From: Geobacter sp. FeAm09
GTDB lineage: Bacteria > Desulfobacterota > Desulfuromonadia > Geobacterales > Pseudopelobacteraceae
Assembly (NCBI RefSeq): GCF_008330225.1
Contig: NZ_CP042466.1
Location: 248,001-312,000, forward strand
Length of the DNA: 64,000 nucleotides
Direction of reading: 5' to 3'
The notes below the pieces were generated by a model. The model was given only the letters and a program-made list of their open reading frames with translations, made no database searches and had not been told where the DNA came from. The position numbers and the translations under genes are program-made. Below are positions 1 to 8,864 of the stretch, one piece after another (positions within the stretch are counted from its first letter, which is position 1; the number at the start of each line of letters is the position of its first letter).

Positions 1-166
1 ACAATTGACACTCTTCCGAAAATGTTAAAAAAATTAACATAAAAAGACTGTTTTAGCCGCCTTCTTCAAACTGCCTGTTATCATTCAAAAAAAACTCCAG
101 TAACCTCCAGAAACCCCTCTTTGTGTCATTTTGACCCATGCCCCCATCCCCCGGATTCCCGAGGTG

Positions 167-222
167 GCGGGCGGCCAGCTCGGATCAAGGCGTAAATCCG
201 TAGCACCCCGCCGCCCGTTTTT
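167..222 (+). terminator. Possible terminator of a gene upstream of the window
   Basis: A CGGGCGG arm at 168-174 pairs with CCGCCCG at 211-217 and is followed by a run of five T. The loop is long (about 36 nt), so this is a moderate call. The rest of 1-225 is A/T-rich to mixed sequence in which I see no gene. Confidence 0.4.
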
Positions 223-227
223 CCTGC

Positions 228-262
228 TTGACAATCACACTTAATAAAACTAACATTTAGTT
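228..262 (+). promoter_or_regulatory. Sigma-70 promoter with palindromic operator for marR-hemG
   Basis: TTGACA at 228-233, a 17-bp spacer and TAACAT at 251-256 form a good sigma-70 promoter. A perfect palindrome, AACTAA-CAT-TTAGTT (248-262), overlaps the -10 box. That is the usual place for an autoregulatory MarR operator; the assignment to the adjacent MarR protein is inference. Confidence 0.6.
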
Positions 263-305
263 ATCCGAACAATTCGGGTAGCTATTTTTAACCGCAGGAC
301 GGATT

Positions 306-734
306 ATGGAACAGATCGAGCGCATAGCCCAGCTCTACCCGGTCATCATGCGGGTCATGGGGAGGATCAGGAGCATCGTCCACGAGGGGATGGACCTGAC
401 CTACAACCAGTACAAGATGCTCTTGACCATCTACGACCGGGGCAACTGCACCCTGAACGTGCTGGCCAAGGAACTCCAGATCGCCATGAGCTCGGCCAGC
501 GAGATGGTGGACCGGCTGGTCAACCTGGGATTCGTGTACCGCACCGTGGATGAGGACAATCGCCGCCAGGTGATGATCTACACCACGGAAAAGGGCGAGG
601 AACTGATCCGTGAGCTGCGCCGGGGGATCGTGGAGAATTACCGCACCCTGCTGGATCGGCTGCCGCCCCGGGACCAGGAACGGCTGGTGGTTGCCTTTGA
701 AAGTCTGGCGGAGATTCTCGGAAAGCTGGAATAG
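306..734 (+). CDS. MarR family transcriptional regulator
   Basis: The 142-residue length and a central winged-helix segment (LNVLAKELQIAMSSASEMVD, then a wing with DEDNRRQ at about residues 81-87) are typical of dimeric MarR repressors. The ATG follows an AGGACGG ribosome site. hemG begins 37 bp downstream on the same strand, so the two are probably co-transcribed. A palindrome over the -10 box suggests autoregulation. The ligand is unknown; oxidative or haem-related signals are possible given the neighbour, but this is inference. Confidence 0.85.
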   Translation: MEQIERIAQLYPVIMRVMGRIRSIVHEGMDLTYNQYKMLLTIYDRGNCTLNVLAKELQIAMSSASEMVDRLVNLGFVYRTVDEDNRRQVMIYTTEKGEELIRELRRGIVENYRTLLDRLPPRDQERLVVAFESLAEILGKLE

Positions 735-771
735 GGCAGGTACCGACTTTGACGGCAAGAAGGAGGCTGTG

Positions 772-2178
772 ATGAAAAAGGTGATCGTGGTTGGCGGCGG
801 CATTTCGGGGTTGGCGACGGCCTGGCTGCTCAGGGACAAGGCGCGCGCGGCGGGGGTGGAACTGGAGCTGACCCTGTTGGAGAAGGAAGAGCGGGTCGGC
901 GGCAAGATCTGGAGCATCAAGGCCGACGGCTATACCTGCGAATGGGGCCCCAACGGCTTTCTTGACAGCAAGCCCCAGACCCTGGAACTCTGCTCGGCCA
1001 TCGGCGTCAACGGCAATCTGCACCGCAGCAACGACAACGCCCGCAAACGCTTTATCTTCTCCGGGGGGGAGCTGCACCGCCTGCCGGAGAACGGCCCCTC
1101 CTTCCTGAAGAGCCGGCTGATCTCCTGGCCCGGCAAACTGCGCCTGGCCCTGGAACCGACGCCGTTCATCGCCAGGGCCCCCGAGGGGGTGGACGAGACC
1201 CTGGCCGCATTCGGCCGCCGCAGGCTGGGCAAGGAGGCGCTGGACAAGCTGATCGCCCCCATGGTGTCGGGCATCTTTGCCGGCGACCCGGAGACCATGT
1301 CGCTCGTCTCCTGTTTCCCGCGCATTGCGGAACTGGAGCGGGAGTACGGCGGGCTGGTCCGGGCCATGGTCATGCTGGCCAAAAAGAAAAAGCGGGAACG
1401 GGCCGAGGGCAAGGCGGTCTCCAGCGCCGCCGGGCCGGGCGGCGTCCTGACCTCGTTCCGCGAGGGCATCCAGTACCTGACCGACGCCCTGGCCGCATCC
1501 CTGGGAGACATCGTGAAGCCGTCCAGCCCGGTGGTGGCCGTGGAGAAGGGGGAGAGCGTCCCCTACCGCGTGCGCTGCGCCGACGGCAGCGAGCAGGAGG
1601 CGGACGTGGTCATCGTCGCCGCCCCCGCCTTTGCCACGGCCGAGATGCTTGCCGGCCTGGACGCGGGGATTTCCGGGGTATTGCGCCAGATACCCTATGC
1701 CACCATGACCGTGATCTGCTTCGGCTACGAGCGCGACCGCATCGCCCACCCCCTGGACGGCTTCGGCTATCTGGTCCCCAAGAAGGAGGGGCGCAGCATC
1801 CTGGGCACCCTGTGGGATTCCAGCATGTTCGAGAACCGCGCGCCCGAGGGGAAGGTGCTCCTGCGCAGCATGATGGGCGGTGCCTGTTTTCCGGAGTACA
1901 TCAACCTGAGCGACGACGAGGTGGCGGCGCGGGTCAAGCGTGACCTCAAGGATATGATGGGGATCGACACCGACCCGTCGTTCGTGCGGATCTTCCGCCA
2001 CGAACAGGCCATCCCCCAGTACACGGCGGGGCACGGCAAACGCCTGGAGGCGCTGGGGGCGGGGCTTGCGGCCCATCCCGGCCTGATCCTGACCGGCAAC
2101 TCCTACCGGGGCATCGGCTTGAACGACTGCGTGGCCGCGGCCCAGCGGGCCTCGGACGAGGCGCTGGGACTGGCGTAA
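772..2178 (+). CDS. hemG: Protoporphyrinogen oxidase (HemG/HemY FAD type)
   Basis: A 468-residue flavoprotein catalysing the six-electron oxidation of protoporphyrinogen IX to protoporphyrin IX, the penultimate step of haem synthesis. The N-terminus carries the FAD dinucleotide-binding motif VVGGGISGLATAW and a second FAD-contact segment, EERVGGKI. The C-terminal GNSYRGIGLNDC segment is characteristic of the family. The start at 772 follows GAAGGAGG with good spacing; an upstream in-frame reading into marR is not credible. This FAD type is classically oxygen-dependent, so in an anaerobe another electron acceptor may be used. Symbols hemG and hemY are both used for this family. Confidence 0.9.
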   Translation: MKKVIVVGGGISGLATAWLLRDKARAAGVELELTLLEKEERVGGKIWSIKADGYTCEWGPNGFLDSKPQTLELCSAIGVNGNLHRSNDNARKRFIFSGGELHRLPENGPSFLKSRLISWPGKLRLALEPTPFIARAPEGVDETLAAFGRRRLGKEALDKLIAPMVSGIFAGDPETMSLVSCFPRIAELEREYGGLVRAMVMLAKKKKRERAEGKAVSSAAGPGGVLTSFREGIQYLTDALAASLGDIVKPSSPVVAVEKGESVPYRVRCADGSEQEADVVIVAAPAFATAEMLAGLDAGISGVLRQIPYATMTVICFGYERDRIAHPLDGFGYLVPKKEGRSILGTLWDSSMFENRAPEGKVLLRSMMGGACFPEYINLSDDEVAARVKRDLKDMMGIDTDPSFVRIFRHEQAIPQYTAGHGKRLEALGAGLAAHPGLILTGNSYRGIGLNDCVAAAQRASDEALGLA

Positions 2179-2206
2179 CTCGTACGCGCACCATCATTGA
2201 CCACGG

Positions 2207-2233
2207 AAAGGGCCCTGCTACGGGCCCTTTTCT
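2207..2233 (+). terminator. Rho-independent terminator after hemG
   Basis: An AAAGGGCCC arm and a GGGCCCTTTT arm flank a short loop, 30 bp after the hemG stop. Confidence 0.8.
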
Positions 2234-2258
2234 TATGCGGCCAATCTCCCGAGAGCCG

Positions 2259-2891
2259 TTATTGCTGCGGGGACCGGCGCGCCCGCTGGTTGGAACCGTA
2301 GATGGTGTCCCGCTCCGGCGCGGTCCCGGTTGCGACGGCGTCAAGCCACTCCCCGGTCGTCATCACCGCCGCGAAGCGCGACTGCATGACCACCAGGGTC
2401 ACCCGGTGGATCTCCTCGGCGCTGGCGCTCCCCACGCGGTTGGCATAGGGGAGCGAGCCGGTGGCGTCGGAGAGGAACTCGACGCCGAACCCGGCGTGCA
2501 CTGCCTGCACCGCGGTGGAGAGATCGCAGTTGTGGGTCATGTAGCCGGCGATGACGACGGTATCGACCCCCCGTTCCCGCAGCCACGCTTCCAGGCCGGT
2601 GCCGGTGAAGGCGCCGGGCATGTTCTTCCTTATAGAGTGGTCCCAGCCGCGCGAGGCGACCACCTCGTGCAGCTCGGCACCGGGCGTCCCTTCGGCCATG
2701 AACGGCGCCTGCGCCGGATTCACGTTCTGCACCGCCACGACCGGGATGCCCGCCGCCTTGGCGGCATCCATGGCTCGGCCGATATTGGCCAGGGACAGCT
2801 CGACCGGCGGATATTCTATGGGCAGGTTGCCTCCTGCATAGTCGTTTTGCACATCGATCACGATCAAGGCACGGCTCGGTTTGTTTGTCAT
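2259..2891 (-). CDS. Isochorismatase-like cysteine hydrolase
   Basis: The 210-residue protein has the cysteine hydrolase fold signature: VIDVQNDY near residue 11 (catalytic Asp), a lysine in IRKNMPGAF, and the nucleophile Cys in AGYMTHNCDLSTA. The family includes isochorismatases, nicotinamidases and N-carbamoylases; the substrate cannot be deduced here. The start follows AAAGGAG. It is transcribed divergently from the GlxA-type regulator at 3017, an arrangement that often pairs a DJ-1/AraC regulator with the small hydrolase it controls. That link is inference. Confidence 0.85.
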   Translation of the reverse strand: MTNKPSRALIVIDVQNDYAGGNLPIEYPPVELSLANIGRAMDAAKAAGIPVVAVQNVNPAQAPFMAEGTPGAELHEVVASRGWDHSIRKNMPGAFTGTGLEAWLRERGVDTVVIAGYMTHNCDLSTAVQAVHAGFGVEFLSDATGSLPYANRVGSASAEEIHRVTLVVMQSRFAAVMTTGEWLDAVATGTAPERDTIYGSNQRARRSPQQ

Positions 2892-3016
2892 GGTGGTTCT
2901 CCTTTCCCTTGGCTTTTAAGAGGATTATTCATCATTTTCTCCTTGAAAAGAAGTGGCCTGAATGACAATATTCGATTGAATCGGGCCAAATGCGTGCCCC
3001 ACCGCCGGGAGGTGCC

Positions 3017-4018
3017 ATGGACGCAACAACCATCGCCGTCATCGCATTCGACGAGATCAGTCCCTTTCATTTGTCCGTGCCCTGCATGGTTTTCGGTGAA
3101 GAGCGGGATACCCCGGACGGGCCGCGCTTCAATCTGCTGGTCTGTGCCGCCGGGAGGCGGGTGCTGCGCAGCAGTGCGGGCTTTGAGATTCGGGCGCAGC
3201 ATACCCTCCGGGATGCCGAACAGGCGGACATCGTGATCGTGCCCAGTTGGCGCGACACGGACGAGCTTCCCCCGGAACGCCTTCTGCACTTCCTCGCCGG
3301 GGCTCACCAGCACGGCGCGACCGTGGTGGGGCTGTGTCTCGGCACGTTCGTCCTGGCCGCCGCCGGACTGCTGGATAACCGGCCGGCCACCACCCACTGG
3401 GGATGGGCGGACGACCTGGCGCGCCGCTACCCGTCGATAGTGGTCAAACCCGACGTGCTCTATGTGGACGACGGCGACGTGATCACCTCGGCCGGCGCGG
3501 CTGCGGGCATCGACTGCTGTCTCCATATCCTGCGCCGGTTGCACGGCGCCGAGGCGGCCGGCCGGGTGGCGCGCCGCATGGTGGTGCCGCCGCACCGGCA
3601 GGGGGGGCAGGCCCAATACATCGAGATGCCCATCAGCGTCACATCCGGCGAAGACCGGTTTTCCCGCAACCTGGAATGGGTGCAGAGGCATCTGGACCAG
3701 GCCCACAGCATCGACACGCTGGCGGATCGTTTCATGATGAGCCGCCGCAGCTTTACCCGGCGCTTCCGCCGGATGACCGGAACCACCGTGGGTGCCTGGC
3801 TGCTCGGCCAACGCCTGGCCCTGGCGCAACGCCTCCTGGAGGCCACCTCCACACCCATCGCCATGATCGCGCAACAGGCCGGCTTCGGCTCCGAGGCCTC
3901 GTTGCGCCAGCATTTCAGCAGGGAGCTGCAGACATCGCCGTTCCGCTACCGCCGGGAGTTCCGGGGGCGTGACAGCACCCGAACCGCATCTTTCCTGCGT
4001 AAATGCGGCGCTCCTTGA
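3017..4018 (+). CDS. GlxA-type transcriptional regulator (DJ-1/PfpI + AraC)
   Basis: The 333-residue protein has an N-terminal DJ-1/PfpI-like domain (residues about 5-175, with the nucleophile-elbow-like VGLCLGTFVLAAAG and later ITSAGAAAGIDCCLHILR). The C-terminal AraC double helix-turn-helix includes MSRRSFTRRFRRMTG and IAMIAQQAGFGSEASLRQHF. I chose ATG 3017 over ATG 2990 because GGGAGGTGCC sits directly upstream of 3017. It probably controls the divergent hydrolase at 2259-2891 or a metabolite pathway; the ligand is unknown. Confidence 0.88.
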   Translation: MDATTIAVIAFDEISPFHLSVPCMVFGEERDTPDGPRFNLLVCAAGRRVLRSSAGFEIRAQHTLRDAEQADIVIVPSWRDTDELPPERLLHFLAGAHQHGATVVGLCLGTFVLAAAGLLDNRPATTHWGWADDLARRYPSIVVKPDVLYVDDGDVITSAGAAAGIDCCLHILRRLHGAEAAGRVARRMVVPPHRQGGQAQYIEMPISVTSGEDRFSRNLEWVQRHLDQAHSIDTLADRFMMSRRSFTRRFRRMTGTTVGAWLLGQRLALAQRLLEATSTPIAMIAQQAGFGSEASLRQHFSRELQTSPFRYRREFRGRDSTRTASFLRKCGAP

Positions 4019-4119
4019 CAGCCGGCCCCATCTGGCGTACTTTGTGGGCAGTTGCGTTACGATTCGCTCGCATGGGGTGAGGAGATGGTTTCACGGGATG
4101 AAGCCCTATAGGCCGGATG

Positions 4120-4165
4120 AAAAGCCGCTCGGGTCAGCATATATGCTGGTCGGGCGGCTTTTTTA
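4120..4165 (+). terminator. Terminator after the GlxA-type regulator
   Basis: AAAAGCCGC pairs with GCGGCTTTTTT, and the loop itself contains the palindrome CAGCATATATGCTG. It lies between the regulator (stop 4018) and glgC (start 4256). Confidence 0.75.
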
Positions 4166-4255
4166 TTGGCCGGGCGCTCCCCGCTCCCGATCTTTTTTCC
4201 CCAGGTTCCCCACCGTTAGCCATAACAACCCCGCAAGCCGCAAAGGAGGCTTCCC

Positions 4256-5497
4256 ATGTACAGCTCTGACAACGTCGGCAGGAACACGATCGCAATGGTA
4301 CTGGCCGGGGGGAGGGGAGAGCGGCTCAGCCCGCTGACCATGCGCCGGGCAAAGCCGAGCGTCTCCTTCGGCGGCAAATACAAGATCATCGATTTCGTGC
4401 TCTCCAACCTGTTCAACTCGGGCATCAAGAAGGTCTACATCCTGACCCAGTACCGGGCCTATTCGCTCAACAAACATATCCGGGAGTCCTGGGGCAAGTG
4501 GACCGGCCTGGGGGAGTTCTACGTGGCCATCTCGCCGGAAACCAGCAGCGAGAGCGAGGAGTGGTTCAAGGGGACCGCCGACGCCATCCTCCAGTACCTG
4601 CGGTTCGTGGAGTCCTCGGATGCGGATTACGTGGCCGTGTTCGGCGGCGACCACATCTACAAGATGGATATCGGCCAGATGATCAACTACCACCGCATGA
4701 ACCGGGCCGATATCACCATCGCCGCCCTTGAGGTGCCGGTGGAGGAGGCCAAACGCTTCGGCGTCTTTTCCGTGGACGACGATTCCCGGGTGACCGCCTT
4801 TGCGGAAAAACCGGACAGCCCGGAAACCATCCCCGGGCGGGAGACCTGCTTTGCCTCCATGGGCAACTACATCTTTCCCACCAAGAAGCTGATCGAGGTG
4901 CTGCTGGAAGGGAAGAAGCAGCACGAAGACCTGGATTTCGGCAAGCACGTGATCCCCATGATGCTGGAAAAGGGGGACAGGGTGTTCGCCTATAATTTCA
5001 ACGACAACCTGATTCCCGGCATGAAGGCCGAAGAGCGGGGGTACTGGAAGGATGTGGGCACCATCGACTCCTACTACGAGGCCAACATGGACCTGATCCA
5101 TGTATCGCCCCAGCTCAATCTCTACAACTACAAATGGCCGATCCTCACCAACCAGGGCAACCTGCCGCCGGCCAAGACGGTCTTCGACGACGACGACCGC
5201 CGGGGCCAGAACATCGACTCGTACGTCTGCGCGGGTTGCATCACCAGCGGCGGCACGGTCCGCAGGTCGATCATCGGGCCCTTGTGCAAGATCAACAGCT
5301 ACAGCCTGGTGGAGGATTCGATCCTGTTCGAAAACGTGAACGTCGGGCGGTATGCCAAAATCAGACGGACGATCATCGACAAGGGGGTGGTCATCCCGGA
5401 CGGGACGATCATCGGCTACGACCGTAAGGAGGACCTGCGCCGGGGCTATACCGTGACCGAATCCGGCATCGTGGTGGTGCCGCGGAAGGACCGGTAA
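4256..5497 (+). CDS. glgC: Glucose-1-phosphate adenylyltransferase (ADP-glucose pyrophosphorylase)
   Basis: The 413-residue enzyme makes ADP-glucose from glucose-1-phosphate and ATP, the committed step of glycogen synthesis. The N-terminal nucleotidyltransferase domain has LAGGRGERLSPLT (residues about 16-28), YVAVFGGDHIYKMD, and the substrate-site FAEKPDSPE. The C-terminal part is a left-handed beta-helix (SIIGPLCKINSYSLVEDSI). Length matches bacterial GlgC. The start follows AAAGGAGG. No other glycogen genes are nearby. Likely regulated allosterically, as the family generally is. Confidence 0.95.
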   Translation: MYSSDNVGRNTIAMVLAGGRGERLSPLTMRRAKPSVSFGGKYKIIDFVLSNLFNSGIKKVYILTQYRAYSLNKHIRESWGKWTGLGEFYVAISPETSSESEEWFKGTADAILQYLRFVESSDADYVAVFGGDHIYKMDIGQMINYHRMNRADITIAALEVPVEEAKRFGVFSVDDDSRVTAFAEKPDSPETIPGRETCFASMGNYIFPTKKLIEVLLEGKKQHEDLDFGKHVIPMMLEKGDRVFAYNFNDNLIPGMKAEERGYWKDVGTIDSYYEANMDLIHVSPQLNLYNYKWPILTNQGNLPPAKTVFDDDDRRGQNIDSYVCAGCITSGGTVRRSIIGPLCKINSYSLVEDSILFENVNVGRYAKIRRTIIDKGVVIPDGTIIGYDRKEDLRRGYTVTESGIVVVPRKDR

Positions 5498-5508
5498 TCG
5501 GGTGAAAA

Positions 5509-5576
5509 CGGGGGCCTGGCCCCCAGGACCGCCGCGCGGCTTGTCCGCTCCCCGGACGGGAACCGCGCGTCAGGCC
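5509..5576 (+). ncRNA. Nested stem-loop of unknown role downstream of glgC
   Basis: GGCCTG (5513-5518) pairs with CAGGCC (5571-5576). Inside, CGCGCGG (5533-5539) pairs with CCGCGCG (5563-5569), which encloses GTCCG (5543-5547) pairing with CGGAC (5553-5557). There is no U-tract, so this is not a classical terminator. It could be a 3' processing structure of glgC mRNA or a leader of the rhodanese gene. Confidence 0.35.
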
Positions 5577-5720
5577 AGGCGTGGTTTATCCATCCATAAA
5601 ACAAATGCAAACAGCAAATGTCATTCATTATACCAATTTGCCTTTTGTGCATACTTCTCTTACCCTTCATGCTGGTTTCCGAGAACCAACGACCCGACAA
5701 CAGATAGAGGAGGAAGTATG

Positions 5721-6470
5721 ATGAAGGACATCAGGCTTTTTTGTTCCATGGCGGCACTCTTCCTGGCAATGGCTACGGCGGCCCTGGGCGCGGAACAACC
5801 GGTAGCCGGCGCGAAGACCATTTCGACGGAGCAACTGAAGCTGCTCCTTGAAACGGCCAAGCCGAAACCGCTGCTCATCGACGCGCGCAACCCGGAAGAG
5901 TACGAAGAGGTGCACATCAAGGACGCGGTCAACATCCCCATCGCCAAGCTGGAAAAGGACCCGTCCCTCCTGCCGGCGGACCGGGCACGCAAGCTGGTCT
6001 TCTACTGCAACGGCGTCAAGTGCGGCAAAAGCAAGAAGGCGGCCACACTGGCCGTTGCGCACGGCTATGGCGACGTGTTCATCTATGCCGAGGGGATGCC
6101 GGTCTGGGAAGAGAAGGGGATGCCGATCTTCGCCGGCGCCAGCTATGAAAAGAGGGTGGAAACGAGCAAACTTTCTCCCCGGGAGCTGAAAGCGCTCATG
6201 GACGCGAAGCCGGGGAGCCTGGTGATCGTGGACGTGCGTGACAAAAACGAATATGCCGCGGGGCACATCCCGGGTGCGATCAACATCCCGGTCACGGCTT
6301 TTGCCGCCGGTTCGGGCGTACTTGAAAAAGAGAAGCGGATCGTCGTCTACTGCAATTCCGGCGGCAGGAGCTACAACGCCTACCGCAAGCTGCAGAAGCT
6401 GGCCTACCCCACCATCAGCCAGGCCATTTTCGCCGACTGGGAGTTCGAGGGGCTGCCGGTGGAAAAATAG
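5721..6470 (+). CDS. Secreted tandem rhodanese-domain protein
   Basis: The 249-residue protein has a Sec signal peptide (hydrophobic LFCSMAALFLAMATAALG, cleavage near AEQ). Two rhodanese domains follow: the first with active-site loop YCNGVKCGKS (about residue 97), the second with YCNSGGRSY. Both keep the catalytic cysteine, unlike many tandem rhodaneses in which one domain is dead. It probably transfers sulfane sulfur or binds thiols in the periplasm. ATG 5721 has better spacing from GAGGAGG than the adjacent ATG 5718, but either is possible. Confidence 0.85.
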   Translation: MKDIRLFCSMAALFLAMATAALGAEQPVAGAKTISTEQLKLLLETAKPKPLLIDARNPEEYEEVHIKDAVNIPIAKLEKDPSLLPADRARKLVFYCNGVKCGKSKKAATLAVAHGYGDVFIYAEGMPVWEEKGMPIFAGASYEKRVETSKLSPRELKALMDAKPGSLVIVDVRDKNEYAAGHIPGAINIPVTAFAAGSGVLEKEKRIVVYCNSGGRSYNAYRKLQKLAYPTISQAIFADWEFEGLPVEK

Positions 6471-6491
6471 CCGCTCCCCGGCGATGGCATC

Positions 6492-6522
6492 AAGCCCCGG
6501 GCATGATGAGTGTCCGGGGCTT
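6492..6522. terminator. Bidirectional hairpin between convergent genes
   Basis: AAGCCCCGG (6492-6500) and CCGGGGCTT (6514-6522) form a stem between the stops of the rhodanese gene and tag. The T runs are very short. Confidence 0.55.
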
Positions 6523-7144
6523 AGCCGTTCAGTTCCCGCCAGCGGAAGCAGTCCACGGTATGGTCGTTGACCATGCCGACCGCCTGCATGTGGGCGTAGC
6601 AGATGGTGGTGCCGACAAAGCGGAAACCGCGCCGTTTCAGGTCGCGGCTCAGGGCGTCGGACACCGGCGTGCTGGCCGGAACCTCCTTGATGCTCCCCCA
6701 GCCATTCCGTACCGGCCTGCCGTCCACGAAGCCCCACTGGTAGGCCGCGAAGGAGCCGAACTCCTCCTGGACCTTCAGGAAGGCGCGGGCATTGGTGATG
6801 GTGGATTCCACCTTCAGGCGGTTGCGGACGATGCCGGGGTTGGCCAGCAACTCCGCCACCTTGTTCTCGTCGAACCGGGCCACCGCCTCGGGATCGAAAC
6901 CGGCAAAGGCGGCCCGGTAAGCCTCCCGCTTGCGCAGAATGGTGATCCAGGAAAGCCCGGCTTGGGCGCCTTCCAGCGTCAGGAACTCGAACAGCACCCG
7001 GTCGTCACGCACCGGCACGCCCCATTCCCGGTCGTGGTAGGCTTGGTAGAGCGGGTCGCTGCCGGCCCAGGCGCAGCGGATCACGGCACCGGCCCCCGGT
7101 GCACTCTGGCCCGCTGCCGCTTGGGCGGTTTCGTTCGTTTCCAT
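6521..7144 (-). CDS. tag: DNA-3-methyladenine glycosylase I
   Basis: The 207-residue protein removes 3-methyladenine from alkylated DNA, starting base-excision repair. The zinc ligands of the Tag family are recognisable: Cys in IRCAWAG and His in AYHDREWGVP near the N-terminus, and His and Cys in NDHTVDCFRW near the C-terminus. The internal segment LSWITILRKREAYR matches the family. I prefer ATG 7144, preceded by GGGGAGGG, over ATG 7165. It is about 20 residues longer than the E. coli enzyme at the N-terminus. radC, another repair-associated gene, lies next upstream on the same strand. Confidence 0.93.
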   Translation of the reverse strand: METNETAQAAAGQSAPGAGAVIRCAWAGSDPLYQAYHDREWGVPVRDDRVLFEFLTLEGAQAGLSWITILRKREAYRAAFAGFDPEAVARFDENKVAELLANPGIVRNRLKVESTITNARAFLKVQEEFGSFAAYQWGFVDGRPVRNGWGSIKEVPASTPVSDALSRDLKRRGFRFVGTTICYAHMQAVGMVNDHTVDCFRWRELNG

Positions 7145-7196
7145 GCCTTTTCCCTCCCCGGCCATTCTCTTTTTTCCTTCGCGGCGTCTCTCGCCG

Positions 7197-7886
7197 CTAC
7201 AAAAGTCCCCGCTCCACGAAACTCACGTACTCGCCGTCGCCGATGACGATATGGTCCAGCACCCTGATCCCCATGATGTCGCCGGCCTCGCGCAGGCGGC
7301 GGGTGACGGCCACGTCCTCGGTGCTGGGGGCCGGATCGCCGGTGGGGTGGTTGTGGACCAGGATCAGGGCTGCGGCGGATTCCTTGACGGCCGGGCTGAA
7401 GACCTCGCGGGGGTGGACGATGCTCTGGTTGAGGGAGCCCTCCGAGATCTGGACGCGGCGGATGATGCGGTTCTTGCCGTCCAGGAGCAGCGCCAGGAAA
7501 TATTCCTTGCGGCTATCGCGGAATTCATGGTGAAAGTAGTCGAAGACCTGCCGGGGCGAGGTGAAGCGGTCGAAACTCTCCAGCTTGCGGGCCTGAAAAC
7601 GCGAAGCCAGGGTGAAGGCGGCCTTGACGCCGGCCGCCTTGGCCAGTCCCATGCCTTTGATGGCGGTGATCTCGGTGAGGTCGGCGCTGCCCAGTTCCCG
7701 CAGGTTGCTGCCGAAGTGGCCGATCAGCGTGCGCCCCAGGTCTATGGCGCTCTGGCCGGTGGCCGGGTCGCCGCTCCTGACGATGAGGGCCAAAAGCTCG
7801 GCGTCGGTCAGGCCTGCCGCCCCCTGTCTGAGCATCTTCTCCCGAGGACGTTCATCCCGGGGCCACTCCTTGATCCCGCCGCTCAT
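7197..7886 (-). CDS. radC: RadC-family JAB-domain protein
   Basis: A 229-residue protein with an N-terminal helix-hairpin-helix-like region (ITAIKGMGLAKAAGVKAAF) and a C-terminal JAB/MPN metalloprotease-like domain. The zinc-binding HNHPTGDPAPSTED motif lies at about residues 175-188. RadC is annotated as a DNA repair protein, but its biochemical role is not settled. GGGAGGTGGTC precedes ATG 7886. uppP lies 47 bp upstream on the same strand, so uppP-radC-tag may be co-transcribed. Confidence 0.92.
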   Translation of the reverse strand: MSGGIKEWPRDERPREKMLRQGAAGLTDAELLALIVRSGDPATGQSAIDLGRTLIGHFGSNLRELGSADLTEITAIKGMGLAKAAGVKAAFTLASRFQARKLESFDRFTSPRQVFDYFHHEFRDSRKEYFLALLLDGKNRIIRRVQISEGSLNQSIVHPREVFSPAVKESAAALILVHNHPTGDPAPSTEDVAVTRRLREAGDIMGIRVLDHIVIGDGEYVSFVERGLL

Positions 7887-7933
7887 GACCACCTCCCGCA
7901 GTTGGATGTGCCACGCTCCCTTCCGGGAAGGGA

Positions 7934-8746
7934 TTATCCTGCCATGACGAGGGCGATCACCGCGGCGCCGACCAGCAGGCGGTACCAGACGAACGGCGCG
8001 ATACTCCGTTTCTGGACCATGCGCAACAGGAAGGCCACGCTGATGTAACCGGTGATCGCCGAGACCGCAATGCCCACCAGCATGGGAAGGCCTTCGCCGG
8101 CCGGGATGCCGTGCCTGGCCACGTGCAGGGTTTTGAGCAGGGCCGCTCCGGCCACGATGGGGAGCGAGAGCAGGAAGGAGAAGCGGGCCGCGCTCTCGCG
8201 GGTGAAGCCCAGCATCAGGCCGGCGGTGATGGTGATGCCCGAACGGGAGACGCCCGGGATCAGCGCCAGGCACTGGAACAGGCCGATGGTCAGGGCGTTG
8301 CCCGTTTTGACGTCGCTCAGGCCGTAGCGTTTGCGCCCCCAGCGGTCGGCCAGGCCCAGGATGACGCCGAAGACGATCAGGAAGGCGGCGATCAGCAGGG
8401 GGCTCTCGCGGAAGACCTCCTCCATGGTCTGTTCGAAAAGCTTGCCGACCACGGCGGCAGGCACCGTGGCCGCCAGGATCAGAAACGGCAGCCGTTTGGC
8501 CGGCGTGTCCAGGGAGCGTGTCGCCACGGCGTCAAGGGCGGCCACCACCAGTTGGACGATATCCCGGCGGAAATAGACCGCCAGGGCGATCAGTGTGCCA
8601 AGATGCAGGGCCACGTCGAAGGTCAGGCCCGATTCGGGCCATTTCAGAAACCAGGGCACCAGGATCAGGTGGGCGGAACTGCTGATGGGGAGTACTTCGC
8701 AAAATCCCTGGAGAGCGCCGAGGACGACGGCGTGCAACATGTTCAT
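7934..8746 (-). CDS. uppP: Undecaprenyl-diphosphatase (BacA/UppP)
   Basis: The 270-residue integral membrane protein has family motifs GFCEVLPISSSAHL (residues about 14-27) and GVSRSGITIT, which form the active site. It recycles undecaprenyl pyrophosphate to the monophosphate lipid carrier for peptidoglycan and surface polysaccharides; loss or gain affects bacitracin resistance. About eight hydrophobic segments are visible. The start follows AAAGGAA. The intergenic region upstream contains a possible Pho box oriented towards this gene. Confidence 0.94.
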   Translation of the reverse strand: MNMLHAVVLGALQGFCEVLPISSSAHLILVPWFLKWPESGLTFDVALHLGTLIALAVYFRRDIVQLVVAALDAVATRSLDTPAKRLPFLILAATVPAAVVGKLFEQTMEEVFRESPLLIAAFLIVFGVILGLADRWGRKRYGLSDVKTGNALTIGLFQCLALIPGVSRSGITITAGLMLGFTRESAARFSFLLSLPIVAGAALLKTLHVARHGIPAGEGLPMLVGIAVSAITGYISVAFLLRMVQKRSIAPFVWYRLLVGAAVIALVMAG

Positions 8747-8864
8747 GAACGATTCCTTTCTGGCAGGGGAACGGCTATGGCAGGCTGCCCCGCTCCCCTT
8801 GAAACGGGCAGAATACTGCAAGACCGCCCCAAAGGCAACCGCCTAAACCGCCCCACGGCAATAC

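Noticed and set aside
520-2076. A 518-codon minus-strand ORF opposite hemG
   Set aside because: It mirrors the high-G+C coding of hemG, has Arg/Gly/His-rich low-complexity composition and no recognised domain.
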